Origin: Actinomycetospora cinnamomea
GTDB lineage: Bacteria > Actinomycetota > Actinomycetes > Mycobacteriales > Pseudonocardiaceae
Assembly: GCF_003096675.1 (NCBI RefSeq)
Contig: NZ_QEKW01000001.1
Coordinates: 310,001-374,000, forward strand
DNA length: 64,000 nucleotides
Reading direction: 5' to 3'
Each line of letters opens with the position of its first letter. The first letter of the stretch is position 1. The notes below the pieces were generated by a model. It worked only from the letters and a program-made list of their open reading frames with translations. It was not told the origin of the DNA and made no database searches. The position numbers and the translations under genes were made by a program. This document shows, piece after piece, positions 45,873 through 54,497 of this stretch.

Positions 45873-46604
45873 TCAAGGGCGCAGGAGGCCCGCCGGCTCG
45901 CGGCGGGTGTGCACCCGGTACGCCACCGACAGCGTCAGGCCGGGCGTCCCGTCGATCGCCCGCGCCGCGACGGCGGGGGTGAACTCGATGCGCAGCACGT
46001 CCGCGAGCGTGGCCCGGTCGGCGAACCGCCAGAGGGTGTCCACGCGGCGCAGCGCGAAGCCCTGGTCGGCGAAGAAGCGCTCGGCCGCGGCCGGGTCGTA
46101 GCGCGGCGCCGAGGCCCGCATCCAGGCGCCGTAGGAGTGGCGGGTGGCGTCGAGGTCGACGATCACGAGGACCCCACCGGGCCGTAGGACACGCGACGCC
46201 TCGGCCAGCCCGGGCTCGCAGCCGGGGCCGAAGAAGTAGGCGGTGCGGGCGTGCACGACGTCGGCGGCGTCGTCGGGCAGCGGCAGCGCGGTGGCGCTCC
46301 CCTGCTCCACGCGGCAAGCGGGCAGGCCCGCCGTGGCGGCGAGGCGCCGGCGGGCGCGGGCCACGAGCGGCGCGTGGGGCTCGACGCCGACCACCGAGCG
46401 GGCCCGCTGCGCGAAGCGCGGGAGGTGGTAGCCGTCGCCACAGCCGACGTCGACGACGTCGGCGCCGTCGTACGGGGCCAGCGCGGCGACCGTGTCCCAC
46501 AGCGCGCCCGTCGCGTCCTGCGCGGAGTTCTCGCGCTCGTAGACCTCGGGCCAGCGCCAGATGTTGGGGGACTCGATCACGTCGCCGCGACGGAAGCGTG
46601 TCAC
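45873..46604 (-). CDS. Class I SAM-dependent methyltransferase
   Basis: 243 residues with a UbiE/Methyltransf_11 type fold: VVDVGCGDGYHLPRFA is motif I, VVGVEPHAPLV motif II, ARTAYFFGPGCEPGLAEASRVLRPGGVLVIVDLD holds the post-I loop and motif IV/V. The C-terminal domain after residue 160 includes FFADQGFALRRVDTLWRF, and likely shapes the acceptor site. The GTG at 46604 is one base from the cdsA stop, so it is co-transcribed with cdsA. Acceptor unknown; a lipid or quinone is possible from context. Confidence 0.88.
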   Translation of the reverse strand: MTRFRRGDVIESPNIWRWPEVYERENSAQDATGALWDTVAALAPYDGADVVDVGCGDGYHLPRFAQRARSVVGVEPHAPLVARARRRLAATAGLPACRVEQGSATALPLPDDAADVVHARTAYFFGPGCEPGLAEASRVLRPGGVLVIVDLDATRHSYGAWMRASAPRYDPAAAERFFADQGFALRRVDTLWRFADRATLADVLRIEFTPAVAARAIDGTPGLTLSVAYRVHTRREPAGLLRP

Positions 46605-46605
46605 C

Positions 46606-47580
46606 TCAGGTCGTCGGCACGAGGACGAGCAGCAGCAGCCACGCCATCGGGGCCGAGGTCACCAGCGAGTCCAGACGCTCCATCAGCCCACCGTGGCCGG
46701 GCAGCACCGAGCCCATGTCCTTGATGCCGAGATCGCGCTTGATCAGCGACTCGACGAGGTCGCCGGTCACCGCCGTGCCCACGAGCAGCGGGCCCACGAT
46801 CAGGCCGTACCACCAGGGCGCGTCGAGCAGCAGCGCGAGGGACAGGCACGCGCCCAGCGAGCCGAAGAGGATCGAGCCGGCGAAGCCCTCCCAGGACTTC
46901 TTGGGGCTGACCTTGGGCGCCATCGGGTGCTTGCCGAACAGCGCGCCCAGCGCGTAGCCCCCGGTGTCCGAGCAGATGACGACGATGAGGAACGTCAGCA
47001 CGCGCTGGGCGCCGTCGGCAGGGACGACCAGCATCGTCCCGAACGCCATGCACAGCGGGATCCAGCAGAGCACGAGCATCGAGGCGCCGACGTCGCGGAC
47101 GAACCCGCCGGCCCCGAGCCGCATCCGCCAGAGGAAGCAGCCGAGCACCGTGACGAGCAGGGCGCCCAGGATGCCCTCCGTGCCGAACGGCCAGGCCAGC
47201 CAGATGATCGCCTGCCCACCGACGAGCACGGGCACGCGCGAGAGGCGGATGCCGGCGGCGCGGTGCAGCGCGCCGAAGAGCTCCCAGGTGCCGATCACCG
47301 CGCACACGGCGACGACGCCGATCCACGCCTGCCGCACGGTGAGCAGGGCGACGAGGACGACGCCGCCCATCGCGAGGCCGACCCCGATCGCCACGGGCAG
47401 GTTGCGGCCGGCGCGCGAGGTGCGGGGGGCCTCGCCGTTCCCCGCTCCGCTGCTCGCGGTGGCCACGCGGGTGTCGTCGGTGTCGTCGGTGCCCTCGGTC
47501 CGCGCCGGGTCCCCGTCACCCGAGGGGCCCGAGGGGGTGGCCGGCGTGGGCCGCCGGGGCCGTGACGCGGAGGAAGGCAT
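46606..47580 (-). CDS. cdsA: Phosphatidate cytidylyltransferase
   Basis: Makes CDP-diacylglycerol from phosphatidate and CTP for phospholipid synthesis. 324 residues: a ~65-residue Asp/Thr/Pro-rich cytoplasmic N-terminus, then about eight transmembrane helices. The CDP-transferase signature is visible as DTGGYALGALFGKHPMAPKVSPKKSWEG (in two adjoining parts) and GDLVESLIKRDLGIKDMGSVLPGHGGLMERLDS, where the acidic residues bind metal. It lies between frr and a methyltransferase gene, the same frr-cdsA order as in mycobacteria. Confidence 0.95.
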   Translation of the reverse strand: MPSSASRPRRPTPATPSGPSGDGDPARTEGTDDTDDTRVATASSGAGNGEAPRTSRAGRNLPVAIGVGLAMGGVVLVALLTVRQAWIGVVAVCAVIGTWELFGALHRAAGIRLSRVPVLVGGQAIIWLAWPFGTEGILGALLVTVLGCFLWRMRLGAGGFVRDVGASMLVLCWIPLCMAFGTMLVVPADGAQRVLTFLIVVICSDTGGYALGALFGKHPMAPKVSPKKSWEGFAGSILFGSLGACLSLALLLDAPWWYGLIVGPLLVGTAVTGDLVESLIKRDLGIKDMGSVLPGHGGLMERLDSLVTSAPMAWLLLLVLVPTT

Positions 47581-47593
47581 GGGACCGGTGACC

Positions 47594-48151
47594 TCAGACC
47601 TCGAGGAGCTCGGCTTCCTTGTTCTTCACGAGCTCGTCGACCTGGGCGACGTAGCGGGCCGTCACGCTCTCGAGCTCCTTCTCCGCGCGCGCGGTCTCGT
47701 CCTCGCCGGCCTCGCCGTCCTTGACGATGCGCTGCAGCTCGTGCATGGCGGTGCGGCGCACGCTGCGGATCGAGACCTTGGCGTCCTCGCCCTTGCTGCG
47801 CGCGACCTTGACCATGTCGCGGCGGCGCTCCTCGGAGAGCTGCGGGAACACCACACGGATGATCTGCCCGTCGTTGCTCGGGTTGACGCCGAGGTCGGAG
47901 TCGCGGATCGCGCGCTCCATGTTGCCCAGCTGGCTGGCGTCGTAGGGCTTGATGACCGCCATGCGGGCCTCGGGGACCTGGACCGCGGCGAGCTGGTTCA
48001 GCGGGGTCCAGGCGCCGTAGTACTCGACGTTGATGCGGTTGAACATCGCCGGGCTCGCCCGCCCGGTGCGCACGCCGCCGAGGTCCTCCTTGGCGACGCT
48101 GACCGCCTTCTCCATCTTCTCCTCGGCGTCGAGGAGCGTCTCGTCGATCAT
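47594..48151 (-). CDS. frr: Ribosome recycling factor
   Basis: Splits post-termination ribosomes together with EF-G. 185 residues, the usual length, beginning [18 protein letters not shown], then [20 protein letters not shown], and ending with the long helices [21 protein letters not shown] and [15 protein letters not shown]. The ATG at 48151 has GAGGAGAGG eight bases upstream. It follows pyrH by 13 bases in the conserved rpsB-tsf-pyrH-frr order. Confidence 0.97.
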   Translation of the reverse strand: MIDETLLDAEEKMEKAVSVAKEDLGGVRTGRASPAMFNRINVEYYGAWTPLNQLAAVQVPEARMAVIKPYDASQLGNMERAIRDSDLGVNPSNDGQIIRVVFPQLSEERRRDMVKVARSKGEDAKVSIRSVRRTAMHELQRIVKDGEAGEDETARAEKELESVTARYVAQVDELVKNKEAELLEV

Positions 48152-48164
48152 GTGTCGCCTCTCC

Positions 48165-48929
48165 TCAGGGGCCGGAGGGGGTGTGGACCAGCGTGCCGAT
48201 CCTCTCACCCCGCACCGCCCGCGCGATGTTCCCCTCGACCAGCAGGTTGAACACCATGATCGGCATGTTGTTGTCCATGCAGAGGCTGAAGGCCGTGGCG
48301 TCGGCGACCTTCAGCCCCTTCTCCAGCACCTCGCGGTGGGAGATCTCGTGGAACATCGTCGCCGTGGGGTCGAGCTTGGGGTCGGCGGTGTAGACGCCGT
48401 CGACGCCCTTGGCCATGAGCACGACCTCGCACTCGATCTCCAGCGCGCGCTGCGCGGCGGTGGTGTCGGTGGAGAAGTAGGGCATGCCCACCCCGGCGCC
48501 GAAGATGACCACGCGGCCCTTCTCGAGGTGGCGCATGGCGCGGCGCGGGATGTAGGACTCGGCGACCTGGCCCATGGTGATCGCGGTCTGCACCCGGGTG
48601 TCGATGTGGTGCTCGCGCTCGAGGAAGTCCTGCAGGGCCAGGCAGTTCATGACCGTGCCGAGCATGCCCATGTAGTCGGCGCGCTGGCGCTGCATGCCGT
48701 AGCGGTGCAGCTCCTCGCCGCGGAAGAAGTTGCCGCCGCCGATGACGACGGCGATCTGGACGCCGGAGCGCACGACGTCGGCGATCTGGCGGGCGACGGT
48801 CTGGACGACGACGGGGTCGACGCCCACCCCACCCCCGCCGAACATCTCGCCACCGAGCTTGAGCAGCACCCGCCGGTGACCGGAGCGGGCGTCGGGACCG
48901 GCGTCAGGCACGGTCTGGGGACTGGCCAC
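48165..48929 (-). CDS. pyrH: Uridylate kinase
   Basis: Phosphorylates UMP to UDP; amino-acid-kinase fold. 254 residues: [13 protein letters not shown] binds ATP phosphate, [15 protein letters not shown] and [15 protein letters not shown] are UMP/GTP site segments, and [25 protein letters not shown] with [15 protein letters not shown] are diagnostic. The GTG at 48929 is supported by GGAGGAGAG. A 13-bp hairpin lies about 60 bases upstream, between tsf and pyrH. Confidence 0.96.
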   Translation of the reverse strand: MASPQTVPDAGPDARSGHRRVLLKLGGEMFGGGGVGVDPVVVQTVARQIADVVRSGVQIAVVIGGGNFFRGEELHRYGMQRQRADYMGMLGTVMNCLALQDFLEREHHIDTRVQTAITMGQVAESYIPRRAMRHLEKGRVVIFGAGVGMPYFSTDTTAAQRALEIECEVVLMAKGVDGVYTADPKLDPTATMFHEISHREVLEKGLKVADATAFSLCMDNNMPIMVFNLLVEGNIARAVRGERIGTLVHTPSGP

Positions 48930-48991
48930 GCTCTCCTCCACGGGAATGGGCGGGGGACTCGGCGGGGGAACCTCGGTGGGCCGCGTCACGC

Positions 48992-49020
48992 GGCCGGTGC
49001 CGGGACTCCCGGCACCGGCC
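48992..49020 (-). terminator. Strong hairpin between tsf and pyrH
   Basis: Perfect 13-bp arms GGCCGGTGCCGGG (48992-49004) and 49008-49020 around the loop ACT, starting just after the tsf stop. Probably an intra-operon terminator or attenuator that lowers pyrH-frr-cdsA expression relative to rpsB-tsf, or a processing site. Confidence 0.7.
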
Positions 49021-49032
49021 ACGCGGCGGACC

Positions 49033-49857
49033 TCAGGGCTGGCCGACCTCGAAGCGCGCGAAGGTGCGGACGCGGACGCCCGCCTCCTCCAGCACCTTGC
49101 CGACCGACTTCTTGTCCACCGACACCGAGTCCTGCTCGAGGAGCACGGTGTCCTTGTAGTAGCCGTTGAGGCGACCGTCGACGATCTTGTCGATGATCTT
49201 CTCGGGCTTGCCCTCCTCCCGGGCGGTGGCCTCGGCGACGCGGCGCTCGCCCTCCACCACGTCCGCGGGCACCTCGTCGCGGGTGGTGTAGAGCGGGCGG
49301 GCCGCCGCGACCTGCATCGCGGCGCCGCGGGCGGCCTCGGCCGCCTCGTCCCCGTCACCGGTGTAGGCGACGACGACGCCGATGGCCGGCGGCAGGTCCG
49401 AGGACCGGCGGTGCAGGTAGGTGGCGGTCGGCCCGTCGAGCACCGCGACGCGGCGCAGCTCGAGCTTCTCGCCGATGCGCGCCGAGAGCTCCTGGACCTT
49501 GTCCTCGACCGTGCCCTCACCGAGGGACGCGGCCTTGAGCGACTCGAGGTCCTTGGCGCCGGTGGACAGCGCGACGCCGAGGATGTCGTCGGCGAGCTGC
49601 ACGAAGTCGGCGTTCTTGGCCACGAAGTCGGTCTCGGAGTTGAGCTCGATCATCGCGCCGTCACGGGCGGCCACCACGCCGTTGGCGGTGGTGCGGCCGG
49701 CCCGCTTGCCCACGTCCTTCGCGCCCTTGATGCGCAGGGCCTCGACGGCCTTGTCCATGTCGCCCTCGGACTCCTCGAGGGCCTTCTTGCAGTCCATCAT
49801 CCCGGACCCGGTGAGGTCCCGGAGCTTCTTCACGTCCGCAGCGGTGTAGTTCGCCAT
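49033..49857 (-). CDS. tsf: Elongation factor Ts
   Basis: Nucleotide exchange factor for EF-Tu. 274 residues: [28 protein letters not shown] is the N-terminal UBA-like helix pair, [25 protein letters not shown] is the core motif that contacts EF-Tu. The C-terminal helix pair includes [17 protein letters not shown]. Typical length for actinobacterial EF-Ts. ATG at 49857; rpsB is 77 bases upstream. Confidence 0.97.
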   Translation of the reverse strand: MANYTAADVKKLRDLTGSGMMDCKKALEESEGDMDKAVEALRIKGAKDVGKRAGRTTANGVVAARDGAMIELNSETDFVAKNADFVQLADDILGVALSTGAKDLESLKAASLGEGTVEDKVQELSARIGEKLELRRVAVLDGPTATYLHRRSSDLPPAIGVVVAYTGDGDEAAEAARGAAMQVAAARPLYTTRDEVPADVVEGERRVAEATAREEGKPEKIIDKIVDGRLNGYYKDTVLLEQDSVSVDKKSVGKVLEEAGVRVRTFARFEVGQP

Positions 49858-49934
49858 GGTGCGGCTCTCGTCCGTCCCTGTCGATGTATGGGTCGTCGTC
49901 TCGTGTCGCTCGCGCGCCGGCCGCCAGGTGGCGG

Positions 49935-50972
49935 TCAGCCCGCCCCGCCCTGCGGGGTCGGGGTGCCGTTGGCCTGGCCGGCCTCCGGCGCCGCGGCGAT
50001 CGCGTTGTCGTCGCTCTCGGAGTTCGCGTCGACGGTGCCGCCGGTGCGCTCGGGACGGCTGACCGGCGTGGTGTCGTCGCCGATCGCGTTCGTCGTCTCC
50101 TCCGCGGCCGGCGAGGCGACCGGCACGTCGCCCGGGGCGTCGACCGCGCTGCTGGTGCTGCCCTGCTCGAGGCCGGTCGGCGCCGCGGCGCCGTCGCCGC
50201 CCGCCGCCCCGCCGATCCCCGCGGCGAGCTCCTGCTCCCACTCGGCCAGCGGCTCGTCCTCGCCGCGCTCGGCGCCGTCGCGCTGGCCGCGGGCCTGGAG
50301 GCCGTCGGCGCAGGCCTGGGCGACCACACGGGTCAGCAGCGCCGCCGAGCGGATGGCGTCGTCGTTGCCCGGGATCGGGTAGTCGACCTCGTCGGGGTCG
50401 CAGTTGGTGTCGAGGATCGCCACGACCGGGATGCCCAGCTTGCGGGCCTCGCCGACGGCGATGTGCTCCTTCTTGGTGTCGACGACCCACACCGCGCTGG
50501 GCACGCGGCCCATGTCGCGGATACCGCCGAGCGTCTTCTCCAGCTTGTCGTGCTCGCGGGTGAGCATGAGGATCTCCTTCTTGGTGCGACCCTCGAAGCC
50601 CCCGCTCTGCTCCATGGCCTCCAGCTCCTTGAGGCGCTGGAGGCGCTTGTGCACGGTGGTGAAGTTGGTGAGCATGCCGCCCAGCCAGCGCTGGTTGACG
50701 AACGGCATGCCGACGCGCCGCGCCTGCTCGTCGATGGCCTCCTGGGCCTGCTTCTTCGTGCCGACGAAGAGCACCGTGCCGCCGTGGGCGACGGTCTGCT
50801 TGACGAACTCGTAGGCGCGGTCGACGTAGGACAGCGTCTGCTGCAGGTCGATGATGTAGATGCCGTTGCGCTCGGTGAAGATGAAACGGCGCATCTTGGG
50901 GTTCCAGCGGCGGGTCTGGTGTCCGAAGTGGACACCGGAGTCCAGCAGCTGTCGCATGGTCACGACGGCCAT
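49935..50972 (-). CDS. rpsB: 30S ribosomal protein S2 with long acidic C-terminal tail
   Basis: 345 residues, of which the first ~225 are the S2 core: [60 protein letters not shown] and [17 protein letters not shown] with [23 protein letters not shown] (each a hallmark strand or helix). The remaining ~115 residues are disordered Glu/Asp/Ala/Gly/Thr, longer than in mycobacterial S2. ATG at 50972 decided by homology to the conserved start. The first gene of the rpsB-tsf transcript; a hairpin lies in its leader. Confidence 0.97.
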   Translation of the reverse strand: MAVVTMRQLLDSGVHFGHQTRRWNPKMRRFIFTERNGIYIIDLQQTLSYVDRAYEFVKQTVAHGGTVLFVGTKKQAQEAIDEQARRVGMPFVNQRWLGGMLTNFTTVHKRLQRLKELEAMEQSGGFEGRTKKEILMLTREHDKLEKTLGGIRDMGRVPSAVWVVDTKKEHIAVGEARKLGIPVVAILDTNCDPDEVDYPIPGNDDAIRSAALLTRVVAQACADGLQARGQRDGAERGEDEPLAEWEQELAAGIGGAAGGDGAAAPTGLEQGSTSSAVDAPGDVPVASPAAEETTNAIGDDTTPVSRPERTGGTVDANSESDDNAIAAAPEAGQANGTPTPQGGAG

Positions 50973-51126
50973 GGGGTGCTTCGACCTCGTCCTTCTCGTG
51001 GCCCGGCGTGCGGACACGTCCGGACCGGTGCGGTTGTCGCGACGGTCCCGGTCGGGCCGCCGCCCTGGTGCCCTCGTGACCGATCCGGAACCCGCTGACG
51101 CGGGACCGCCCGGACGCGGATCTGGC

Positions 51127-51147
51127 AGCGCCGCACGGGGCGGCGCT
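51127..51147 (-). promoter_or_regulatory. Hairpin in the rpsB leader
   Basis: AGCGCCGC and GCGGCGCT form perfect 8-bp arms around a five-base loop, about 155 bases before the rpsB ATG. A candidate for S2 autoregulation or attenuation; many bacterial rpsB leaders are autoregulated, but the known consensus structure was not recognised here. Confidence 0.4.
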
Positions 51148-51214
51148 TGAGAAGGCACGCGAAGTCGGCCCGAGCGGCTCCCCGGGACGGGGAGACGACG
51201 GACCGCTGGTCAGG

Positions 51215-51220
51215 AGTGTA
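51215..51220 (-). promoter_or_regulatory. Putative -10 box of rpsB
   Basis: Minus-strand TACACT about 243 bases before the rpsB ATG and upstream of the leader hairpin. No good -35 hexamer, as often in actinobacterial ribosomal promoters. Confidence 0.4.
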
Positions 51221-51434
51221 CGCCGACCCCACCCCCGCCCTCCCCCGCACCCTTCCCCCGCCGGGGGTCCCGCACACGGGGTGTGCGAGCAATGCGGCTT
51301 TGCTGGCGTTCGACGCCAGGATCGCCACATCCTCGTCCGCGCGACACGCCGGGGTGGGCGTGCTCTCGGGTCGGCGTGGCCCGCCGTATCGAGGTCGAGG
51401 GAGCCGGCGGGGCCCCGGCTGCGTCCAACCCGGT

Positions 51435-52067
51435 GTGACCGTCTCCCGGACCCTGGCCGTCGCGCTGCTGGCCGGCGCGCTGCTGGCCGTCGCCCTGCCC
51501 GCCGTCGCCCTGCCCGCCGCCGCCCTGCCCGCCGGCGCTCTGCCCGCCGCGCGGTCCGCGCCCGCGCCCGACCCGCCGCTCGTGGTGTCCGCGGACGCGT
51601 TCGCGTGGCCGCTGGCGGGGGTGGACGGCACGGGCGCGCCGGAGCGGGCCGGGGAGACGGGGACGGCCACCCGGCTGTTCGATCCGCCGCCGCACTACTA
51701 CGGGCGCGGGCACCGCGGGGTCGACCTGGCCGGACACCCCGGGCTCACCGTGCTCGCCGCCGGCGCGGGGACGGTGGTGTTCGCCGGGCGCGTGGCCGGG
51801 CGCGGGGTCGTCTCGGTGGAGCACGGCGCGGGCCTGCGCACGACCTACGAGCCCGTCACGGTCACCGTGGCCCTCGGTGCCGCGGTGCGCCGCGGCGACC
51901 CCCTCGGCGCCCTCGAACCCGGGCACCGCGGCTGCCCGGTCGCCGCCTGCCTGCACTGGGGCCTGCGCCGACCGTCCCCCACGCCCGCGGCGGACGCGCT
52001 GCAGTACCTCGACCCGCTCCTGCTGCTCGGCCTGGGGCGGGTGCGGCTCCTGCCCACCGACCCGTGA
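51435..52067 (+). CDS. Secreted M23-like metallopeptidase (LytM domain)
   Basis: 210 residues. The signal ([18 protein letters not shown]) runs into repeated LPAVAL-type units encoded by a 15-bp repeat. The LytM domain has the first zinc motif HRGVDLAG (His93, Asp97) and ends [10 protein letters not shown], where His174 is the last ligand, but the first His of the usual HxH is Cys172. It may therefore be inactive or use altered chemistry. Cys167 and Cys172 could pair. M. tuberculosis Rv2891 lies at the same place next to rpsB. The GTG at 51435 is inferred from the signal peptide. It is convergent with whiG over five bases. Confidence 0.85.
   Translation: MTVSRTLAVALLAGALLAVALPAVALPAAALPAGALPAARSAPAPDPPLVVSADAFAWPLAGVDGTGAPERAGETGTATRLFDPPPHYYGRGHRGVDLAGHPGLTVLAAGAGTVVFAGRVAGRGVVSVEHGAGLRTTYEPVTVTVALGAAVRRGDPLGALEPGHRGCPVAACLHWGLRRPSPTPAADALQYLDPLLLLGLGRVRLLPTDP
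51488..51550. repeat. 15-bp tandem repeat in the M23 signal region
   Basis: About four copies of a CCCTGCCCGCCGTCG-like unit encoding [15 protein letters not shown]. It lengthens the hydrophobic export segment and could vary in number. Confidence 0.7.
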
Positions 52068-52072
52068 GCCCG

Positions 52073-53242
52073 TCAGGCGTGCTGGAGCTCGGCGAGCCGG
52101 GCGCGCAGCCGCATGACCGCGCGGGTGTGCAGCTGGCAGACCCGGGACTCGGTGACCCCCAGGACGCGGCCGATCTCGGCGAGCGTCAGGTTCTCGAAGT
52201 AGTAGAGGCCGACGACCGTGCGGTCGCGCTCGGCGAGCTGGCCGACCGCCTCGGCGAGCAGCCGCCGCGTCTCCTGGTCCTCCATCGCGGCGAGCGGGTC
52301 CTCGGCGCCGGTGTCGGGCAGCGAGTCGACCAACGAGGGCGTCCCGGTGCCGTCGGCCGACCCCGAGCCTCGGCCGGCGGCGACCAGCTCGTCGAGGGCG
52401 GCCACGCTGGTCATCGCGATCTGCCCGAACGTGGTCCGCAGGTCCTCGGTGGAGGTGTCGAGCTCGGCAGCGAGCTCGGCGTCGCTGCAGGAGCGCTGCT
52501 CGCGGCTCTCCAGGCGCTCGATGGCCCGCTCGATCTCGCGAGCACGCGAGCGCACCGACCGCGGCACCCAGTCCTGCGAGCGCAGCTCGTCGAGGATCGC
52601 GCCGCGGATGCGCTGCATCGCGTACACCTCGAACTTGCGGCCGCGGTCGGGCTCGAAGCGCTCGATGGCGTCGACGAGCCCGAAGATCCCGCACTGGATG
52701 AGGTCCGCGATGTCCACGTGGGCGGGCAGGCCGGTGCCGACCCGGCCGGCGACGTACTTGACCAGCGGCGCGTAGTGCAGCACCAGCCGGTCCTTGGTCG
52801 ACTTCCGCGGATCGGCGGCGTACGTGGCCCAGAGCTCGGCGATGCCGGCCTCGACCAGCGCCTCCTCGTCGGCCGCGCCGGGGGCCACGGCGCCGAGGGT
52901 CGCGGGACCGGCGTGGGCGGGCGGCGGCTCGGCGTCGGGACCCTGCTCGTGGGCCGGGGCGGGCGCCGGCACGGGGGCGAGGGCCGTGGCGCCGTCGGTC
53001 GGTGCCGGGGCCGGGCGTCGCCGCCCTCGTCCCCCGGCCGTGCGCGAGGCCGTCTCGGCGGCCCGTACCGCGGTGTCGGCGTCGAGCCCGGGCAGGGCGG
53101 GCAGCGGCCCGGTGGGCGGGGCGTCCGCGCCGCCGGTCGCGCCGGCGGTCGCGGCGGCGGTGGCGGCGGCGGTGGCGGCGGCCAGCGTGGCCACCGGCGC
53201 ACCGTCGCGCCGCGGGTCAGGCGCGGGGGTGGGCGGTGTCAT
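52073..53242 (-). CDS. whiG: RNA polymerase sigma factor, FliA/WhiG family
   Basis: 389 residues from the ATG at 53242. The first ~125 residues are Ala/Pro/Thr-rich and disordered. The sigma core starts [20 protein letters not shown] and contains region 2 ([65 protein letters not shown]), region 3 and region 4 ([40 protein letters not shown]). These are WhiG/FliA hallmarks. In Streptomyces WhiG starts aerial-hypha sporulation and whiG also lies near rpsB; no motility genes are here, so a developmental role is likely. The start overlaps xerC by 26 bases; a GTG 16 codons in is an alternative. Confidence 0.92.
   Translation of the reverse strand: MTPPTPAPDPRRDGAPVATLAAATAAATAAATAGATGGADAPPTGPLPALPGLDADTAVRAAETASRTAGGRGRRRPAPAPTDGATALAPVPAPAPAHEQGPDAEPPPAHAGPATLGAVAPGAADEEALVEAGIAELWATYAADPRKSTKDRLVLHYAPLVKYVAGRVGTGLPAHVDIADLIQCGIFGLVDAIERFEPDRGRKFEVYAMQRIRGAILDELRSQDWVPRSVRSRAREIERAIERLESREQRSCSDAELAAELDTSTEDLRTTFGQIAMTSVAALDELVAAGRGSGSADGTGTPSLVDSLPDTGAEDPLAAMEDQETRRLLAEAVGQLAERDRTVVGLYYFENLTLAEIGRVLGVTESRVCQLHTRAVMRLRARLAELQHA
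53150..53182. repeat. 12-bp GCGGCGGCGGTG repeat in whiG 5' region
   Basis: Nearly three copies of the unit, encoding (AAAT)n in the disordered N-terminus of the sigma factor. In-frame length change is possible. Confidence 0.75.
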
Positions 53243-54239
53243 GGATGGCCCTCAGGCGCTCGGCGGACACGTGGGTGTAGAGCTGCGTGGTCGCGGGCGA
53301 TGCGTGCCCCAGCAGCTCCTGGACGCTCCTCAGATCCGCTCCCCCCTCGAGCAGGTGTGTGGCCGCCGAGTGCCGGAGGCCGTGCGGCGCGATGTCGGGT
53401 GCCCCCGGCACGGCGCCGGCCGCGTCGTGCACGACCGTCCGCGCGATCCGCGGATCGAGGCGCCCGCCGCGGGCGCCGAGCAGCAGGGCGGGCGGGGACG
53501 TCGGCACCGCCAGGTGCGGCCGCCCGTCCCGTCGCCACGCGTCGAGGGCGGCAGCCGCGGGCGTGCCGTAGACGACCGTGCGCTCCTTGCCGCCCTTGCC
53601 GAGCACGCGCAGCGTGCGCCGCGCGTCGTCCACGTCGTCCACATCGAGGCCGCAGAGCTCGGAGACGCGGACGCCGGTGGCGTAGAGCAGTTCGAGCAGC
53701 AGGTGGTCCCGCAGCGCCACCGGGTCGCCCTCGGCGGCTCCGAGAGCGGCCGCCCGCAGGGCTGCGGCGGCCTGGTCGGCGCGCAGCACCTCGGGCAGGC
53801 GCCGGTGGGCACGGGGCGACGCGAGCCGCGCGCCGGCGTCGGTGGGGGTGCGCCCGGTGCGGGCCGCCCAGGCGGTGAACGTGCGCGCGGCGGCCGCCCG
53901 GCGGGCCAGCGTCGTCCGGCTCGCCCCGCGGGCGCGGCCGGCGGAGAGCCAGGCGCGCAGGACACCGAGGTCGAGGCGCCCGAGGTCGGGCTCGGCGGCG
54001 CCGCCGTCCCCCGGGTCGCGCAGGTGCTCGAGCAGCGACGTCACGTCGCCCAGGTAGGCGCGCACGGTGTGCGGCGAGAGCGCCCGCTCGTAGCGCAGGT
54101 GCGCGGCGAAGGCGTCGAGGGGCGCGGACCAGGCGGCGTCGCTGGGGCGGGGCGCTGGCACGGCCGGCTCGGCGGCGTCGTCACGCGCAGCGTCCGCGCG
54201 GGGGCCGTCGGGGGCGGTCGAGCTCTCCGCGGCGGCCAT
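53217..54239 (-). CDS. xerC: Tyrosine recombinase XerC
   Basis: Resolves chromosome dimers at dif with XerD. 340 residues: SAM-like N-terminal DNA-binding domain ([26 protein letters not shown]) and catalytic domain with Arg191 ([13 protein letters not shown]), Lys215 (GKGGKER), His287 and Arg290 ([16 protein letters not shown]), His312 (LLGHAS) and the nucleophile Tyr321 (TQLYTHVS). All residues are present, so it is active. The first ~35 residues are a disordered acidic extension. The ATG at 54239 is preferred; one at 54368 would add a low-complexity tail. Position before dprA matches M. tuberculosis Rv2894c. Confidence 0.93.
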   Translation of the reverse strand: MAAAESSTAPDGPRADAARDDAAEPAVPAPRPSDAAWSAPLDAFAAHLRYERALSPHTVRAYLGDVTSLLEHLRDPGDGGAAEPDLGRLDLGVLRAWLSAGRARGASRTTLARRAAAARTFTAWAARTGRTPTDAGARLASPRAHRRLPEVLRADQAAAALRAAALGAAEGDPVALRDHLLLELLYATGVRVSELCGLDVDDVDDARRTLRVLGKGGKERTVVYGTPAAAALDAWRRDGRPHLAVPTSPPALLLGARGGRLDPRIARTVVHDAAGAVPGAPDIAPHGLRHSAATHLLEGGADLRSVQELLGHASPATTQLYTHVSAERLRAIHDTAHPRA

Positions 54240-54497
54240 CCTGGTGAATGCGGAGCGTGACGACGTGACCGGGTCGAAGGGGAACTCACGAGAGTCCCCT
54301 CGACCGGGTGACCGGGACGGCCCGGGCGGGCGTCCGGCCGAGCCGTCGGGAGAGAACGTGCCGGTCATCGCGGTGAAGACTCCCGATCCGGGCGCGACGG
54401 GTCAAGCACCGCCACGACGCGTGCGGTGACCGTGGGCCACCGTCGCGGAGCGGATCCGTTCGTCGCGCTCTGCAACCGTTCGTCGCGCTGTGCCTGT

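Larger units (their letters stand above)
50973..51434. other. 462-bp region between divergent rpsB and M23 peptidase genes
   Basis: Holds the rpsB leader with a hairpin (51127-51147) and a probable -10 box (51215-51220). The rest, toward the peptidase gene, has an inverted CTGGCGTTCGACGCCAG near 51304-51320 (perfect 7-bp arms CTGGCGT/ACGCCAG with three-base centre shared) that could be a regulator site or hairpin. No convincing reading frame was found. Confidence 0.5.
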
